DNA of 64,000 nucleotides from positions 101,432,944 through 101,496,943 of the forward strand of contig CM053269.1 in assembly GCA_028583415.1 (NCBI GenBank), in the 5' to 3' direction. This document shows positions 10,394 to 23,054 of this stretch, piece by piece. A program made the position numbers and the translations under genes. Within the stretch, counting starts at the first letter, position 1. Each line of letters starts with the position of its first letter. This stretch comes from Protea cynaroides. Taxonomy: Eukaryota > Streptophyta > Magnoliopsida > Proteales > Proteaceae. A model generated the notes under the pieces. The model saw only the letters and a list, made by a program, of their open reading frames with translations. It did no database searches and was not told where the DNA came from.

Positions 10394-13300
10394 ATAAAAT
10401 ATATGTTTATATATGTATATAATATATATTATTATATGTAAATGATAATCCAAAAGATTTCGAGAAGAAAAATGAAAGAGGGGAGAGAGAAAACGTGAAA
10501 GAGAAGGGGATTTAGGGTTTTGAGATAATCCAAAAAGATTTTGAGAAGAAAAATGAAAGAGGGGAGAGAGAAAACGTGAAAGAGAAGGGGATTTAGGGTT
10601 TTGAGATAATCCAAAAAGATCTTGAGAAGAAAAAGGAAAGAGGAGAGAGAGAGAAGGGGAAGAAGAAAAAAAAATAATAATAATAAAGAAAGGAGAAAGG
10701 AAGCAAATCCGGGGAGAAGAAAATATGGAGGGAGGTGAGATAAAAAATAATAAAAAAAAAAGGAAAGTGGATATTCTAAAAGAGGGAAAAAGGTGGAAGA
10801 AAAAGAATAAATAAAAAAGGGAAGGAAAAAATAGAATAAGGGGGAGATCCAAGAGAGCTAAAAAAAAAAAAGAATAAAAAAAAGAAGGAGGAACCGAGAA
10901 GGGAGAGAGAGAGAGAAGGGAGAAAAAACCGAAAAAAAAATAGAATAAGAGGGGAATCGAGAAGAGGAAAGGGAGAAGGAGAGAGAGAGAGAAAGGAGGG
11001 GAGACAAGAATCTGTAGAACAGAAAGAGAGCAGAGAAGATGAAGAAGAAGAAGAAGAAGAAGAAGAAAAGGGAGAAGGCAGCTGCGGGGAGGTGGACTGC
11101 CATTCAGGTAAGCAGCCGCCCCCATTTTCTTTAGTTCCTTTTACTCGGTCACCCTCCATGCCTGCTACCAAACCCACTGCATCGATTCACTCACCCACTA
11201 CCGCAAGCACCATCTCTCCGTACCATCATCCGTAACTCAATCTTGCAACATCACTCCATAACCGATCTATCCTAACAAACCTACATAGCCCCACCGATCC
11301 AGACCTTGCAAACCCCCATATCATGATCTGCTGTACCAAAACCCACCAATAACCCAACCAACACCTGTCCTAATACTACATGCAGTCCCATTTGTTCATC
11401 ACCCTCCATCATGAACCATTAATTTTGAATTTGTTGCTCTAATTATATTTATTGTGGATGCTCTGACTATATTTATTGTGATGTTTGGATTTAATATGAA
11501 CCGTTGATGCAAATCTGATTATATTTATTGTGATCCGAATTGTTGATGCAAAGATGGTCATAGTAATTATGTTGGTAATTGATGTGATTAAATGTGGACC
11601 ATTGAACATGTGAGATGCAAGCCGTTGATCATAAATAATTTTTATGGGATTTATGCCATCGATCAAATATGATTTCGATCACATTGATGATGATCGATTA
11701 CATCAAGTCTGAGTAGTCGATCAAATATGATCTTGGTCACATTGTTGATGATCGATGCTTGATTAGTGCTCTCACATGCTTACTGCTATATTTGGAATGC
11801 TCTCAAATACTGTATTGGATGCTTACATGCCATATTTGATGCTATATTGTTCACATGCTATATTTGGATGCTCACATCCATACACTACTATGATTGGAAT
11901 GGTCACGCCGCCATAATTGGAATGATCACACCGCTGCCATAATTGGAATAATCACATTGCCATGATTGGAATGCTACACATGCTTATTGCCATATTTATG
12001 CGTTACACATGCTCACATGCCATATTGGATGATTACTTGCCATGTTTGGATGCACACTTACCATGTTCGTATTGATTCACATGCTCACTTGCCACCTTTG
12101 ACTGATTTGTTGCTAAATTTGAATATATTTTCAACACTGCTATATTTGGAATACTACCATTGATATAGTTGGAATATTTTCATTTGCCATATTTGTCTTG
12201 GAAAGAGAAAAAAAAAAAAAAATAGCAATTAGGGCAAGATACACCCTGAAATAGAAAGAATTGAACAATTAGGGTAGGAAACCCTAAGATGGAAAGAAAA
12301 CAGTAATTAAGGAAAGTGAAACCCTAAAAATGAAAAAATAGCAATTGGGGTAGAAAATCCTAAAAATGAAAATCACAATGAAAAGGGATAGGAAACCCTA
12401 AAAAACCTAAAAATGGAAACAATAAAAATAGTAGGAATTTAGGTCTCATCCCTAGATCCTATTCACAAAAATGGAAGGAATTTGGTACACATCCCAAATA
12501 AAAATGGTAGGAATTTAGGTCTCATCCCTAGATCCTATTGACAAAATTAGAAATAATTTGGTACACATCCCAAATAAAAATGGTAGGAATTTAGGTCTCA
12601 TCCCTAGATCCTATTGAAAAAAAAAATGGAAGGATTTGGTACACATTCCAAATCCGACTCTCACAAATTTTCGAACTACGTCGTACCTGATTTCTAGGGC
12701 ACACCCTAGAATATGTAGGCAATTTGGGAATCCCAAATACGGTACAAAGCCACCCATCAACCATACATCCAGCATAAACTTCAACTTGAACAAAAAAGAA
12801 TCTAATTGAAGCAAATGCATAAATCACTTCCATAATCATTAATCACAAAACCCCTTTTCGAACTACGTTTTTGGACTTGATTTCCAGGATTGGAATACGT
12901 AGGCAGTTTGAGATGTCTTACACATCTCGGTTCGGTCAAAGACCGAACCATCTTTGGTCCGGTTCACTGTATAATATTGTACATTACATTTGCTTGTTTA
13001 TTTATTTTAAAACATGATTGGCTGAACCCTAGGTTAGAATAACTTAGCAACTTGGTTTAGGACATCCCCCATTGAACCCTAGTCATCCAGTTGACCAAGC
13101 ACAGTCAAAATTAAAATTTAAGGAAAGTTTAGGAGGCTGATATTGATCGGGCGGTTTGGGTGCCTAACACCTTCCCATAACCGTACCCTGAATACTTACC
13201 CGATCTCTTGCAGACCAAAGAACCGATACATTGGGTCACGAGTCAATAGAAGTCTTACCTTAGGGTGAGGCTACATTTTTAGAGGTCCTAGACCTTAATC

Positions 13301-13397
13301 TAGGTGGCGACTCCAACAGAACAAATCGATCTTCATCGATACGGGATCTACATTTCCATCCCGAGGAGGATCACGTCGATTTTCCATTGTCCTCACA
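9463..13397 (+). repeat. 3' LTR of the LARD-like element
   Basis: 3,935 bp, TGTAAGC to CCTCACA, matching 714-4505. It carries a segment at 10124-10275 that is missing from the 5' LTR; the segment is rich in 'aactcagttcaa / agctcaaccc' phrases. LTRs are identical at birth, so this is a later deletion in the 5' copy or insertion in the 3' copy. The donor-like CATTCAG/GTAAGC is at 11101-11112. Confidence 0.92.
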
Positions 13398-13430
13398 GTT
13401 AGGCCGGGTTCGTGGCGTGTGGGTCTCACA
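13398..13430 (-). mobile_element. TSD GTTAG and the remaining start of LTR A
   Basis: GTTAG (13398-13402) is the right target duplication. The next 28 bp complete LTR A: the reverse complement begins TGTGAGACCC, the variant start of a Tekay-type LTR. The CT-rich array begins immediately at 13431, so LTR A's outer border abuts the array. Confidence 0.88.
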
Positions 13431-15734
13431 TTCTCTCTCTTTCTTTCTTTTTACTTCTCTCTCTTTTAACTTCTATATCTCTCTCTCTACTTCTCCCGCT
13501 CTCTCTTTCTACTTCTCTCTCTCTCTACTTCTCCCTATCACACTATCTTTTTACTTCCCTCTCTCTCTTCTTCTCCCTGCCTCTCTTACCTCTCTTTATC
13601 TCTCTTACTCCACTTCTATCTCTACTTCAGAGGGATCTCTCTTTCTCTCTCTCCCTATTTCTTTCTACTTCCCTCCCTCCCTCCCTCTCTCTCTTCCTCT
13701 ATTTCTCTCTCTCTCTCTCTCTCTTTCTACTTCTCCCTCTCTTTCTCTCTCTCCCTCTCACTCTCTCTGCTCTCTCTTTCTTGTCTCTCTCTCTCTCTTT
13801 CTCTTCTTCTCTCTCACTCTCTACTTTAGAGAGCTCTCTTTTTCTCTCTCTTTGTACTTTAGTGTGCTCTCACTTTCTCTCTCTCACTTTTTCTACATCT
13901 CTCTCTCTCACTCTCTCTCTTTTTCAACTTCTCCCTCTCTTTATCTCTCTTTCTCCCTCTGTATCTTTCTCCCCTCTCTTCTTTTTCTCTCCCTCTCTCT
14001 CTCTCTTTCAACTTGTCTCACCCTACTTCTATGTTTCTCTGTCTCTCTAACTCTCTTTCATACTCTTTCTCTTTCTATCTCTCTCTACCTTTCTCTTTCT
14101 CTCGTTCTCTCTTTATCTTTGTCTCTCTTTATCGCTCTCTCTCTCTCTCTTTCTACCTCTCTCACCCTTTTTCTCTTTCCACTTTTTCTCTATCTCTCTC
14201 TCTCTCTCTCTCTTTTTACTTCTCCCCCTCTTCCTACTTCTCCCTCTCTTTCTCTCTCTCTCTCTCTCGCTCTCTCCCTCTCCATCCCCCTCTCTCCTCA
14301 CTCTCGCTTCTCTCTCTCTCTTCACTCTCTCTCTCTCTCTCTTTCTCTCCTTCTCTCTCTTTCTTTTTATTTCTCCTTCTCTCTCCATTTCTCGCCTTTT
14401 CAACTTCTCCCTCTCCCTCTGTCATTATCTGTCTCTCTCTCTTTCAACTTATCTCACTCTCTTTACTTCTCTCTCTCTCACTACTTCTTCATTTCCTTTT
14501 ACTTCACTCCCCCTCTCTTTCTTTCTCTCCCTTTCTCTTGTTCTCTCTCCTCGCTATCTCTCTCTACTACCCTCTCTCCTTTAACTCTCTCTTGCTCACC
14601 TCTCTCTCCCTTTTTCTCTAATTATCTCCCGCTCTCCCTATCTCTATCTACTACTATTAGTCTCTCTTTCCACATCTTTCTCACGCTCTCTCTCCCTCTC
14701 TCTCTCCACGCTCTCCCATTCTCTCTATTTACTTCTCCCCATTTACTCTCTTTCTTTCTCACTCAATCTCTCTCTCTTTCTTTCTACTACTCCATCCCGC
14801 ACTTTCGCTCACTATCTTTCTCAACTTCTCTCTCTCTCTATTACCCTCTTTCTTTTAACTTCCCTCTCTCTCTCTCCCTCTCTTTCTTTCTACTTCCCTC
14901 TCCCTTTTTACTTCTCTCTATCTCTCTCTCTCTCTCACTCTCACTCTCTCTTTCCCCCTTTCTCTCTCTCTCTTTCTTTCTCTCACTCTCTTTTTCTCTC
15001 TTTCTCCCTTTGTCTTTCTCTTTCTACTCTCTGTCTCTCTCACTTTCTACTTCTCTCTCTCTTTCTACTCTCACCCTCTCTTTTTCTACCTCTCTCACTC
15101 TCTCACTCTATATCTCTCTCTTTTTTTTTCTCTCTCTCTCTTCTACTTGTCTATCTCTCTCTCTTCTACTTGTCTCTCTCTCTCTATATCTCTCTTATAC
15201 TTATCTCTCTCTCTTTCTACTTTTCTCTCTCCCTCTCTCTCCTCCCATTCTCTCTATCACTCTCTCACTCTCTATCTCTCTCTTTTCTTTTTTTTCTCTC
15301 TCCCTCTTTCCATTTCTACTACTCTCTCCCTTTTTCTACTTCCCTCTCCCATTCTCTCTCTCTCTCAATCTCTCTCTCTCTCTCTCTCTCTCCTTCTCTT
15401 TCTCTTACGATCTCTCCCTTTCTACTTCTCTCTTTCTCTCTTTTGACTTTCTATCACTTCCTCTCTCTCTTTCTCTCTCTACATGGTCTTTTTACTCTTA
15501 CTCTCTTTCACTCTCTCTCTCTTTGTCTCTCTCTTTCTCTCTCTCTCTTCCTACTTCTCTCTCTGTTTCTCTCTCTCTCTCTTAATATCTCTCTTCTACT
15601 TATCTCTCTCTCGCTCTCTATCTCTCTCTTTTCTTTTTTTCTCTATCTCTCTCTTTTCTTTTTTTCCTCTCTCTCTCTCTTTCTCTTTCTACTTCTCTCT
15701 CCCTTTTTCAACTTCCCTCTCTCATTCTTTCTCT

Positions 15735-15788
<54 letters not shown>

Positions 15789-15882
15789 TTCTACTTCTCT
15801 CTCTTTCTCTCTTTTGACTTTTCTATCGCTTACTCTCTCTCTTTCCCTTTCTACAAGGTCTTTCTACTCTCACTCTCTTTCA

Positions 15883-15924
<42 letters not shown>

Positions 15925-17140
15925 ATTCCTACTTCTCTCTCTCTCCCACTCTCTTTCTACTTCGCTGTCTCATTTTACTTCACTCTCTCTCTCATTCTTT
16001 CTCTACATTTCTCTCTTCCACTTCCCTTTCTCTCTTTTTCTCTTTCTCTCTTTCTCTCTCTACTTCTCTCTCTTTTTGTATTTTACTCTCTCTCTACTGC
16101 TCTCTCTCTCTCTCTCTCCCTTATTTCTTCTTTCTGTCTGTCTTTCCATATCTCTCTCGCTCTCTCTCTCTCTGTCCCTCTCTCTCTCCACCCTCTCTCA
16201 TTCTCTCCCTACTTCACTTTTTTCTCTCTCTCTCTTTCTACTACTCTATCTCGCTCTTTCTCTCTCTCTCTCTTTCTACTTCTCTCTCTCTCTTTCTTTC
16301 TCTCTCTCTTTCTCCCTCACTCTCTTTCTAGTTTTCTCTCTCTCTGTAACTTTCCACTAACTCTCTCTCTTTCTACATCTCTCCCTTTCTACCACTCTCT
16401 CTCCCTCTCTCTCTTTCTTTTCTCTCTCTACTTCTCTCTCTCCCTCTCTATCCATTACTTTCTGTCTCCCAGCCTCTCTCTCCCTCTTTCTACTTTTCAC
16501 CCTCTCTCCCACTCATTTCCTTTTATTTCCCACTCTATCTCCCTTTCTACTTTCTCTCCTACTCTCTTTCTCTCTCTCTCCTTCTCTCTCTTTCTTTTTA
16601 TTTCTCACTCTCTCTCTCCATTTCTCGCCCTTTCAACTTCTCTCTCTCCCTCATTCTCTGTCTCTCTCTCTTTCAACTTATCTCACTCTCTCTACTTCTC
16701 TCTCTCTCACGTGTACTCTCTCTCTCTTTCTATTTTTTTAATTTCTCTTTCTACTTTGCTCTCTCTACCTTTTTCATCTTCTCTTTCTCTCTCTTTCACT
16801 TTCAACTTCTCTCTCTCTCTCTTTTTACTCCCTCTCTCTTACTACTTCTTCGTTTCCTTCTACTTCACCCCCCTCTCTTTCTTTCTCTCCCTTTCTCTTG
16901 TTCTCTCTCCTCGCTATCTCTCTCTACTACTCTCCCTCTACTTCTCTCTCTCTTTCAACTTCTCCCTCTTGCTCACCTCTCTCTCTCTCTCTTTTCTCTA
17001 TTTATCCCCCTCTCTCTCTCTCTCCATCCACTACTCTTAGTCCTTCTTTCCACATCTCTCTCACGCTCTCTCTCCCTCTCTCTGTCCACCCTCTCCATTC
17101 TCTCTCCTTACTTCTCCCCCTTACTCTCTTTTTCGGCGGC

Positions 17141-17171
<31 letters not shown>

Positions 17172-19262
17172 TTCTACTACTCCATCCCGCACTTTCTCTC
17201 TCTGTCTTTCTCAACATTCCTCTCTCTCTCTCTCACTCTCTCTCTTTCAACTTTCCTCTCTCTCCCTCTCTTTCTTTCTACTTTCCTCTCCGTTTCTCTT
17301 CTCTCTCTCTCCCTTTCTCTCGCTCTCTCCCACTCTATCTTTCTCCCTCTCTCTCTCTCTCTTTCTTTCTCTCACTCACTTTTTCTATCTTTCTCCCTCT
17401 CTCTCTCTCTATTCTACTCTCTCTCTCCCTCACTTTCTACTTCTCTCCCTCTTTCTACTCTCTCCCACCATTTTCTACCTCTCTCTCTCCCACTCTATCT
17501 TTCTCCCTCTCTCTCTCTCTTTCTTTCTCTCACTCACTTTTTTTATCTTTCTCCCTTTCTCTCTCTCTCTCTTTCTACTCTCTGTCTCTCTCACTTTCTA
17601 CTTCTTTCCCTCTTTCTACTCTCTCCCACCATTTTCTACCTCTCTCTCTCTCTCTTTCTACTTCTCTCTACATCTTTCATTCTACTTCTCTCTCTCCCTC
17701 TCTCTATCTCTCTTCCAACTTCCCTTTCCCTATCTCTCACTCTCACTCTCCCTTTCCCAGTTCGTTCTCTCCCTTTCTACATCAATCTCCCATTTTACTC
17801 TCCCTCTCTCTCTCATTTTCAATTTCTCTCTCTCTCTCCTTCTACTTCTATATCTATCTCTCTTTTTCTACTTCTCTATCTCTCTCTTCTTTCTCTCCCA
17901 TTCTCTCTCTCTTCCTACTCTCTCTCTCTCTCTCTCTCTTCCTACTTCTCTCTCTCTCTTCTATGTCTCTCTCTCACATCTCTCTCTCTCCCTCTTTCTC
18001 TCACCTTCTACTTCTCTCTCTCTCTCTCTTTCTTTCTCTTTACTAATCTCTCTCTTTTAACTTCTCTATCTCTCTCTACTTCTCCCTCTCTCTCTTTCTA
18101 CTTCACTCTCTCTCTCTACTTCTCCCTATCACTCTCTCTTTTTACTTCCACTTCTCTCGCACTTCAGAGAGCTCTCTCTTTCTCTCTCTCCCAATCTCTT
18201 TCTACTTCTCTCCCTCAATAATTCTCCCTCACTCCCTCTCTCTCTCTCTGTTTCTCTCTCTCTCACTCTCTCACTCTCTCTCTCTTTCTACTTCTCCCTC
18301 TCTTTCTGTCTCTCTCTCTCTCTCTCTCTCCATCCCCCTCTCTCCTCACTCTCTCTTCTCTTTCTCTCTTTCTCTTCTTCTCTCTCCCTTTTTTTTCATT
18401 TCACTCTCTACTACTCCCTCTCTCTCTTCTCTCTCTCACCCTCTACATTAGAGAGCTCTCTTTTTCTCTCTCTTTGTACTTTAGTGAGCTCTCACTTTCT
18501 CTTTCTCTCACCTTTTCCTCATCTCTCTCTCTCACTCTCTCTCTTTTTCAACTTCTGCCTTTCTTTTTCTCTCTTTCTCCCTCTGTCTCTCTCCCCCTCT
18601 CTTCTTTCTCTCTCCCACTCTCTCTTTCTACTTGTCTTTCTCTACTTCTTTGTTTTTCTCTCTCTCTAACTCTCTCTCTCTCTCATACTCTTTCTCTTTC
18701 TATCTCTCTCTACCCCTCTCTCTCTCTCTTTCTCTGTCTCACTCTTTATCGCTCTCTCTCTCTTTCCACTTCTCTCTCTCCCATTTTCTCTTTCCACTTT
18801 TTCTCTCTATCTCCCCCTTTCTACTTCTCCCTCTCTCTCCGTCCGCCTCTCTCCTCACTCTCTCTTCTCTCTCTCTCCGTCCGCCTCTCTCCTCACTCTC
18901 TCTTCTCTCTCTCTCTTGTCTCTCTCTCCCTTTCTTTCCCTACTTCTCTCTCTCTTTTTTTCATTTCTCTCTTTAGTCCTCCATCTCTCCCTTTTCTCTC
19001 TCAGTCTCTACTTTAGAGAGCACTCTATTTCTCTCTCCTGCTACTTTAGTGAGCTCTCACTTTTCTCTCACTTTTTCTATCGCTCTCTCTCTCACTCTCT
19101 CACTTTTTCTACAGCTCCCTCTCTTTTTCTCTCTTTCTCCCTCTGCCTCTCTCTCCCCCTCTCTTATTTCTCTCTCTCTCTCCTTCAACTTCTCTCTACT
19201 TCTCTGTTTCTCTCTCTCTAATTCTCTCTCTCACACACTTTCTCTTTCTATCTCTCTCTACC

Positions 19263-19315
<53 letters not shown>

Positions 19316-20500
19316 ATCTCTCTTTCTTTTTCTTTCTCTATCTCTCTCTCTCTTTCTGCTTCTCTCTCTTTTTCTCTTTTCACCTTTTCCCTCTATCTCA
19401 TAGTTTCCCTCTCTTCGACTCTTTTTACTGCTCTCTCTCTCTCACTTTCTCTCTCTACTTCTCTCTTTCTCTTTGTCTCTCTCTATCTCTCTCTCTTTCT
19501 ACTTCTCACTCTCTTTTTCTCTTTTCACTTTTTCTCTCTAACCACATTTCTCGCTCTCCCACTCTTTTTCTTGCTCTCTCTCTCTCTCTCTCTACTTATC
19601 TCTCTCTTTCAACTTTTCTCTCTCCCTCTCTCTCCTCCCATTCTCTCTATCACTCTCTCGCTCTTTATCTTTGTCTTTTCTTTTTTTCTCTCTCTTTCTC
19701 TTTCTACTTCTCTCTCCCTTTTTCTACTTCCCTCTCTCATTCTTTCTCTCCCTCCCTCTCTCTCTCTCCCTCTCCCTCTCCCTCTCTCTCTCTCGCTCTC
19801 TCTCTCTTTCTCTCTTTCAACTTTTCTATCGCTTTCTATTTCTATTTCTCTCTCTACATGGTCTTTCTACTCTCACTCTATTTCACTCTCTCTCTTTGTC
19901 TCTCTCTTTCTCTCTCTCTCTTCCTACTTCTCTCTTTCTCCCACTCTCTTTCTACTTCGTTGTCTCATTTTACTTTACTCTCTCTCTCCTTCTTTCTCCC
20001 TCTTTCTCTCTTCTACTTCTCTTTCTCTCTTTCTCTCTCTACTTCTCTCCCTCTTTTTGTACTTCACTCTCTCTCTCTACTGCTCTCTCTCTCTCACCTC
20101 TCTCTCATTCCTTTTATTCTCTCTCTATCTCTCTCTTCCTCTTTCTACTTCTCTCTCTCTCTTTACTTCTTTCTGCCTCTCTTTCCATATCTCTCTCGCT
20201 CTCTCTCTCTTTCTGTCCTTCTCTCTCTCCACCCTCACTCTCTCTTTCTATCCCTCTCTCTCAACCCACTCTCATTCTCTCTGTACTTTTCCCCCTCTCT
20301 ACTTCTCTCTTTTATCTCTCTCTCTCTCTCTTTGTACTACTCTATCTCGCTCTTTCTCTCTCTGTCTCTCTCTCTACTTCTCTCTCTCCCTCCCTCTTTC
20401 CACTTCCCTCTCTCTCTCCCACTCATTCTTTCTACTTCCCCTTCTCTTTCTACTTCACTCGCTCTTTTTTTCTCTCTCTTTTTCTCCCTCTCTCTCTTTC
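13431..20500. repeat. Giant CT-rich (polypyrimidine) repeat array, part I
   Basis: About 7.1 kb in which the plus strand is almost only C and T, built of CTCTCT runs separated by short 'TTTCTACTTC' phrases. It is not a plain microsatellite. Rare purine-containing landmarks recur in long blocks: TTTAGAGAGCTCTC (13826, 18448, variant 19013), CTACATGGTC (15479, variant 15852, 19855), CTTTCCACTAACTC (near 16352) and CTACTTCTTC[AG]TTTCC (near 14470 and 16848). All long Ser/Leu/Phe open frames here arise because a pyrimidine-only strand cannot form stop codons. I call no gene. Confidence 0.93.
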
Positions 20501-21000
20501 NNNNNNNNNNNNNNNNNNNNNNNNNNNNNNNNNNNNNNNNNNNNNNNNNNNNNNNNNNNNNNNNNNNNNNNNNNNNNNNNNNNNNNNNNNNNNNNNNNNN
20601 NNNNNNNNNNNNNNNNNNNNNNNNNNNNNNNNNNNNNNNNNNNNNNNNNNNNNNNNNNNNNNNNNNNNNNNNNNNNNNNNNNNNNNNNNNNNNNNNNNNN
20701 NNNNNNNNNNNNNNNNNNNNNNNNNNNNNNNNNNNNNNNNNNNNNNNNNNNNNNNNNNNNNNNNNNNNNNNNNNNNNNNNNNNNNNNNNNNNNNNNNNNN
20801 NNNNNNNNNNNNNNNNNNNNNNNNNNNNNNNNNNNNNNNNNNNNNNNNNNNNNNNNNNNNNNNNNNNNNNNNNNNNNNNNNNNNNNNNNNNNNNNNNNNN
20901 NNNNNNNNNNNNNNNNNNNNNNNNNNNNNNNNNNNNNNNNNNNNNNNNNNNNNNNNNNNNNNNNNNNNNNNNNNNNNNNNNNNNNNNNNNNNNNNNNNNN
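20501..21000. other. 500-N block
   Basis: Exactly 500 undetermined bases, CT array on the left and a minus-strand LTR piece on the right. The junction between the two is hidden. Confidence 0.99.
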
Positions 21001-21363
21001 ACTAGGAATGTCCTATAATAATCCCATTGAGATTTGGAAAGAATCCCAACCGAAAATTAAGAAATTTCCTAATTTCAGTTTCGTCAGAAATCGAGGGTCG
21101 ATGGGAGGGTCGATGATCCCGTCGACCCTAGGGTCTTAAGCTGTCCGACCCTCCCTCAAAAACTGAGGGTCTGACTTTCTGTATTGGGAGGTCCGACCCT
21201 ACTTCACTGGGTGTGCGACCCTCCCTTAGAATTAAGTGTTTTCGGGCCGATTTCGTACCTGGGATCCCAATCTCCTTCATGCCCTTGGTCCATTTGACTC
21301 GACCATGATGGGTAAACCTGGTTCACAATGGTAAGACCGGGTTAAATTGACACGGGTCTTACA
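21001..21363 (-). mobile_element. Tekay-type LTR start fragment inside the CT array
   Basis: The reverse complement starts TGTAAGACCCGTGTCAATTT and matches the first 360 bp of LTR C, with the GGGTCGA/TCGACCC cluster. It stops at the N block on its inner side; its outer border at 21363 abuts CT repeats (ccctctctcc). Flanking CT sequence differs from that next to LTR A (13431), so the two insertions are independent. Confidence 0.88.
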
Positions 21364-21927
21364 CCCTCTCTCCTCACTCTCTTCTTCTCTCTATCTTTTT
21401 TCATTTCTCTCTCTCCTACTCCCTCTCACTCTTCTCTCTCTCACTCTCTACTTTAGAGAGCTCTCTTTTTCTCTCTCTTTGTACTTTAGTGTGCTCTCAC
21501 TTTCTCTCTCTCACTTTTTCTACATCTCTCTCTAACTCACTCTCTTTTTCAACTTCTCCCTCTCTTTTTCTCTTTTTCTCCCTCTGTCTCTCTCTCCCCC
21601 TCTCTTCTTTCTCTCTCCCTCTCTCTCTCTCTCTTTCTACTTGTCTCTCTCTACTTCTATCTTTCTCTCTCTCTAACTCTCTTTCATACTCTTTCTCTTT
21701 CTATCTCTCTCTACCTCTCTCTCTCTTTCTCCCTTTCGCTCTGTCTCTCTCTTTATCGCTCTCTCTCTCTCTTTCTACTTCTCTCACCCTTTTTCTCTTT
21801 CTACTTTTTCTCTCTATATCTCTCTTTCTCTCTCTCTCTTTCTACTTCTCCCTCTCTTTCTCTCTCCCTCTCTCTCGCTCTCTCTCTCTCCATCCCCCTC
21901 TCTCCTCACTCTCTCTTTTCTCTCTCT

Positions 21928-21967
<40 letters not shown>

Positions 21968-22379
21968 CTTCTCTCTCTCCTTTTTTTTCATTTCTCTCTT
22001 TACTGCTCCGTCTCTCTCTTCTGTATCTCACTCTCTACTTTAGAGAGCTCTCTTTTTCTCTCTCTTGCTACTTTAGTGAGCTCTCACTTTTTCTCTCACA
22101 CTTTTTCTACATCTCTCTCTCACTCTCCCTCTTTTTCTCTAGTTCTCCCTCTCTTTTTCTCTCTTTCTCCCTTTGTCTCTCTCTCTCCCCCTCTCTTCTT
22201 TCTCTCTTTCTCTTTCTTTCTACTTTTTTCTCTCTACTTCTTTATTTCACTCTCTCTAATTCTCTCTCTCTCTCTCTCTTTCTCTCTCTAATTCTCTCTC
22301 TCTTTTTCTATCCCTATCTCTCTCTCTCTTTTTCTACTTCTCTCTCTTTTTCTCTTCATGTTTTCTCTCTATCTCCCTG

Positions 22380-22429
<50 letters not shown>

Positions 22430-23015
22430 ACTTATCTCTCACTTTCTACTTTTCTCTCTCCCTCTCCCTCTTCCCATTCTCTCTATCACTCTCTCGCTCT
22501 CTGTCTCACTCTTTTCTTTTTTTTTCTCTCTCTCTCTTTCTCTTTCTACTTCTCTCTCCGTTTTTCTACTTCCCTCTCTCATTCTTTCTCACCCTCCCCC
22601 CCTCTCTCTCTCTCTCTGTCTCGCGCTCTCTCTCTTTCTACTTCTCTCTTTCCCTCTTTTGACTTTTTTATCGCTTTCTCTCTCTTTATCTCTCTACAAG
22701 GTCTTTTTACTCTCACTCTCTTTCACTCTCTCTCTTTGTCTCTCTCTTTCTCCCTCTCTCTCTCTCTCTTCCTACTTCTCTCTCTGTTTCTCTCTCTCCC
22801 TCTCCCTCTCAATATCTCTCTTCTACTAATCTCTCTCTCTTTCTACTTATCTCTCTCCCTCTCAGACCTTGCATTCTCTCTATCACTCTCTCGCTCTCTA
22901 TCTCTCTCTTTTCTTTTTTTCTCTCTCTCTCTTTCTCTTTCAACTTCTCTCTCCCTTTTTCTACTTCCCTCTCTCAATCTTTCTCTCTATCCCTCTCTCT
23001 CTCTCTCTCACTCCC

Positions 23016-23054
<39 letters not shown>

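Larger units (their letters stand above)
714..13397 (+). mobile_element. Non-autonomous LARD-like LTR retrotransposon
   Basis: A 12,684-bp element bounded by TGTAAGCACC and CCTCACA termini, with 3.8-3.9-kb LTRs, a GTTAG target duplication, a primer-binding-site-like sequence and a short purine tract before the 3' LTR. The 5-kb interior has no ORF resembling gag, protease, RT or integrase; the only open frames are poly-A/poly-Lys artefacts. Very long LTRs with a non-coding interior fit the large retrotransposon derivative (LARD) class, which relies on proteins from autonomous relatives. The LTRs are nearly identical in the stretches compared by eye, so insertion is recent. The PBS type hints at a Tat/Ogre-lineage helper, which is inference. 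Confidence 0.9.

Noticed and set aside
14113..14403. Glu/Arg/Lys-rich minus-strand frames in the CT array
   Set aside because: They are translations of GA repeats on the opposite strand, without any non-repeat sequence.
13387..15585. Long Ser/Leu/Phe open frames across the CT array (up to about 730 codons, many overlapping)
   Set aside because: Stop codons need a purine, so a C/T-only strand is open in every frame. The products are low complexity, appear in all three frames, and run through N blocks.
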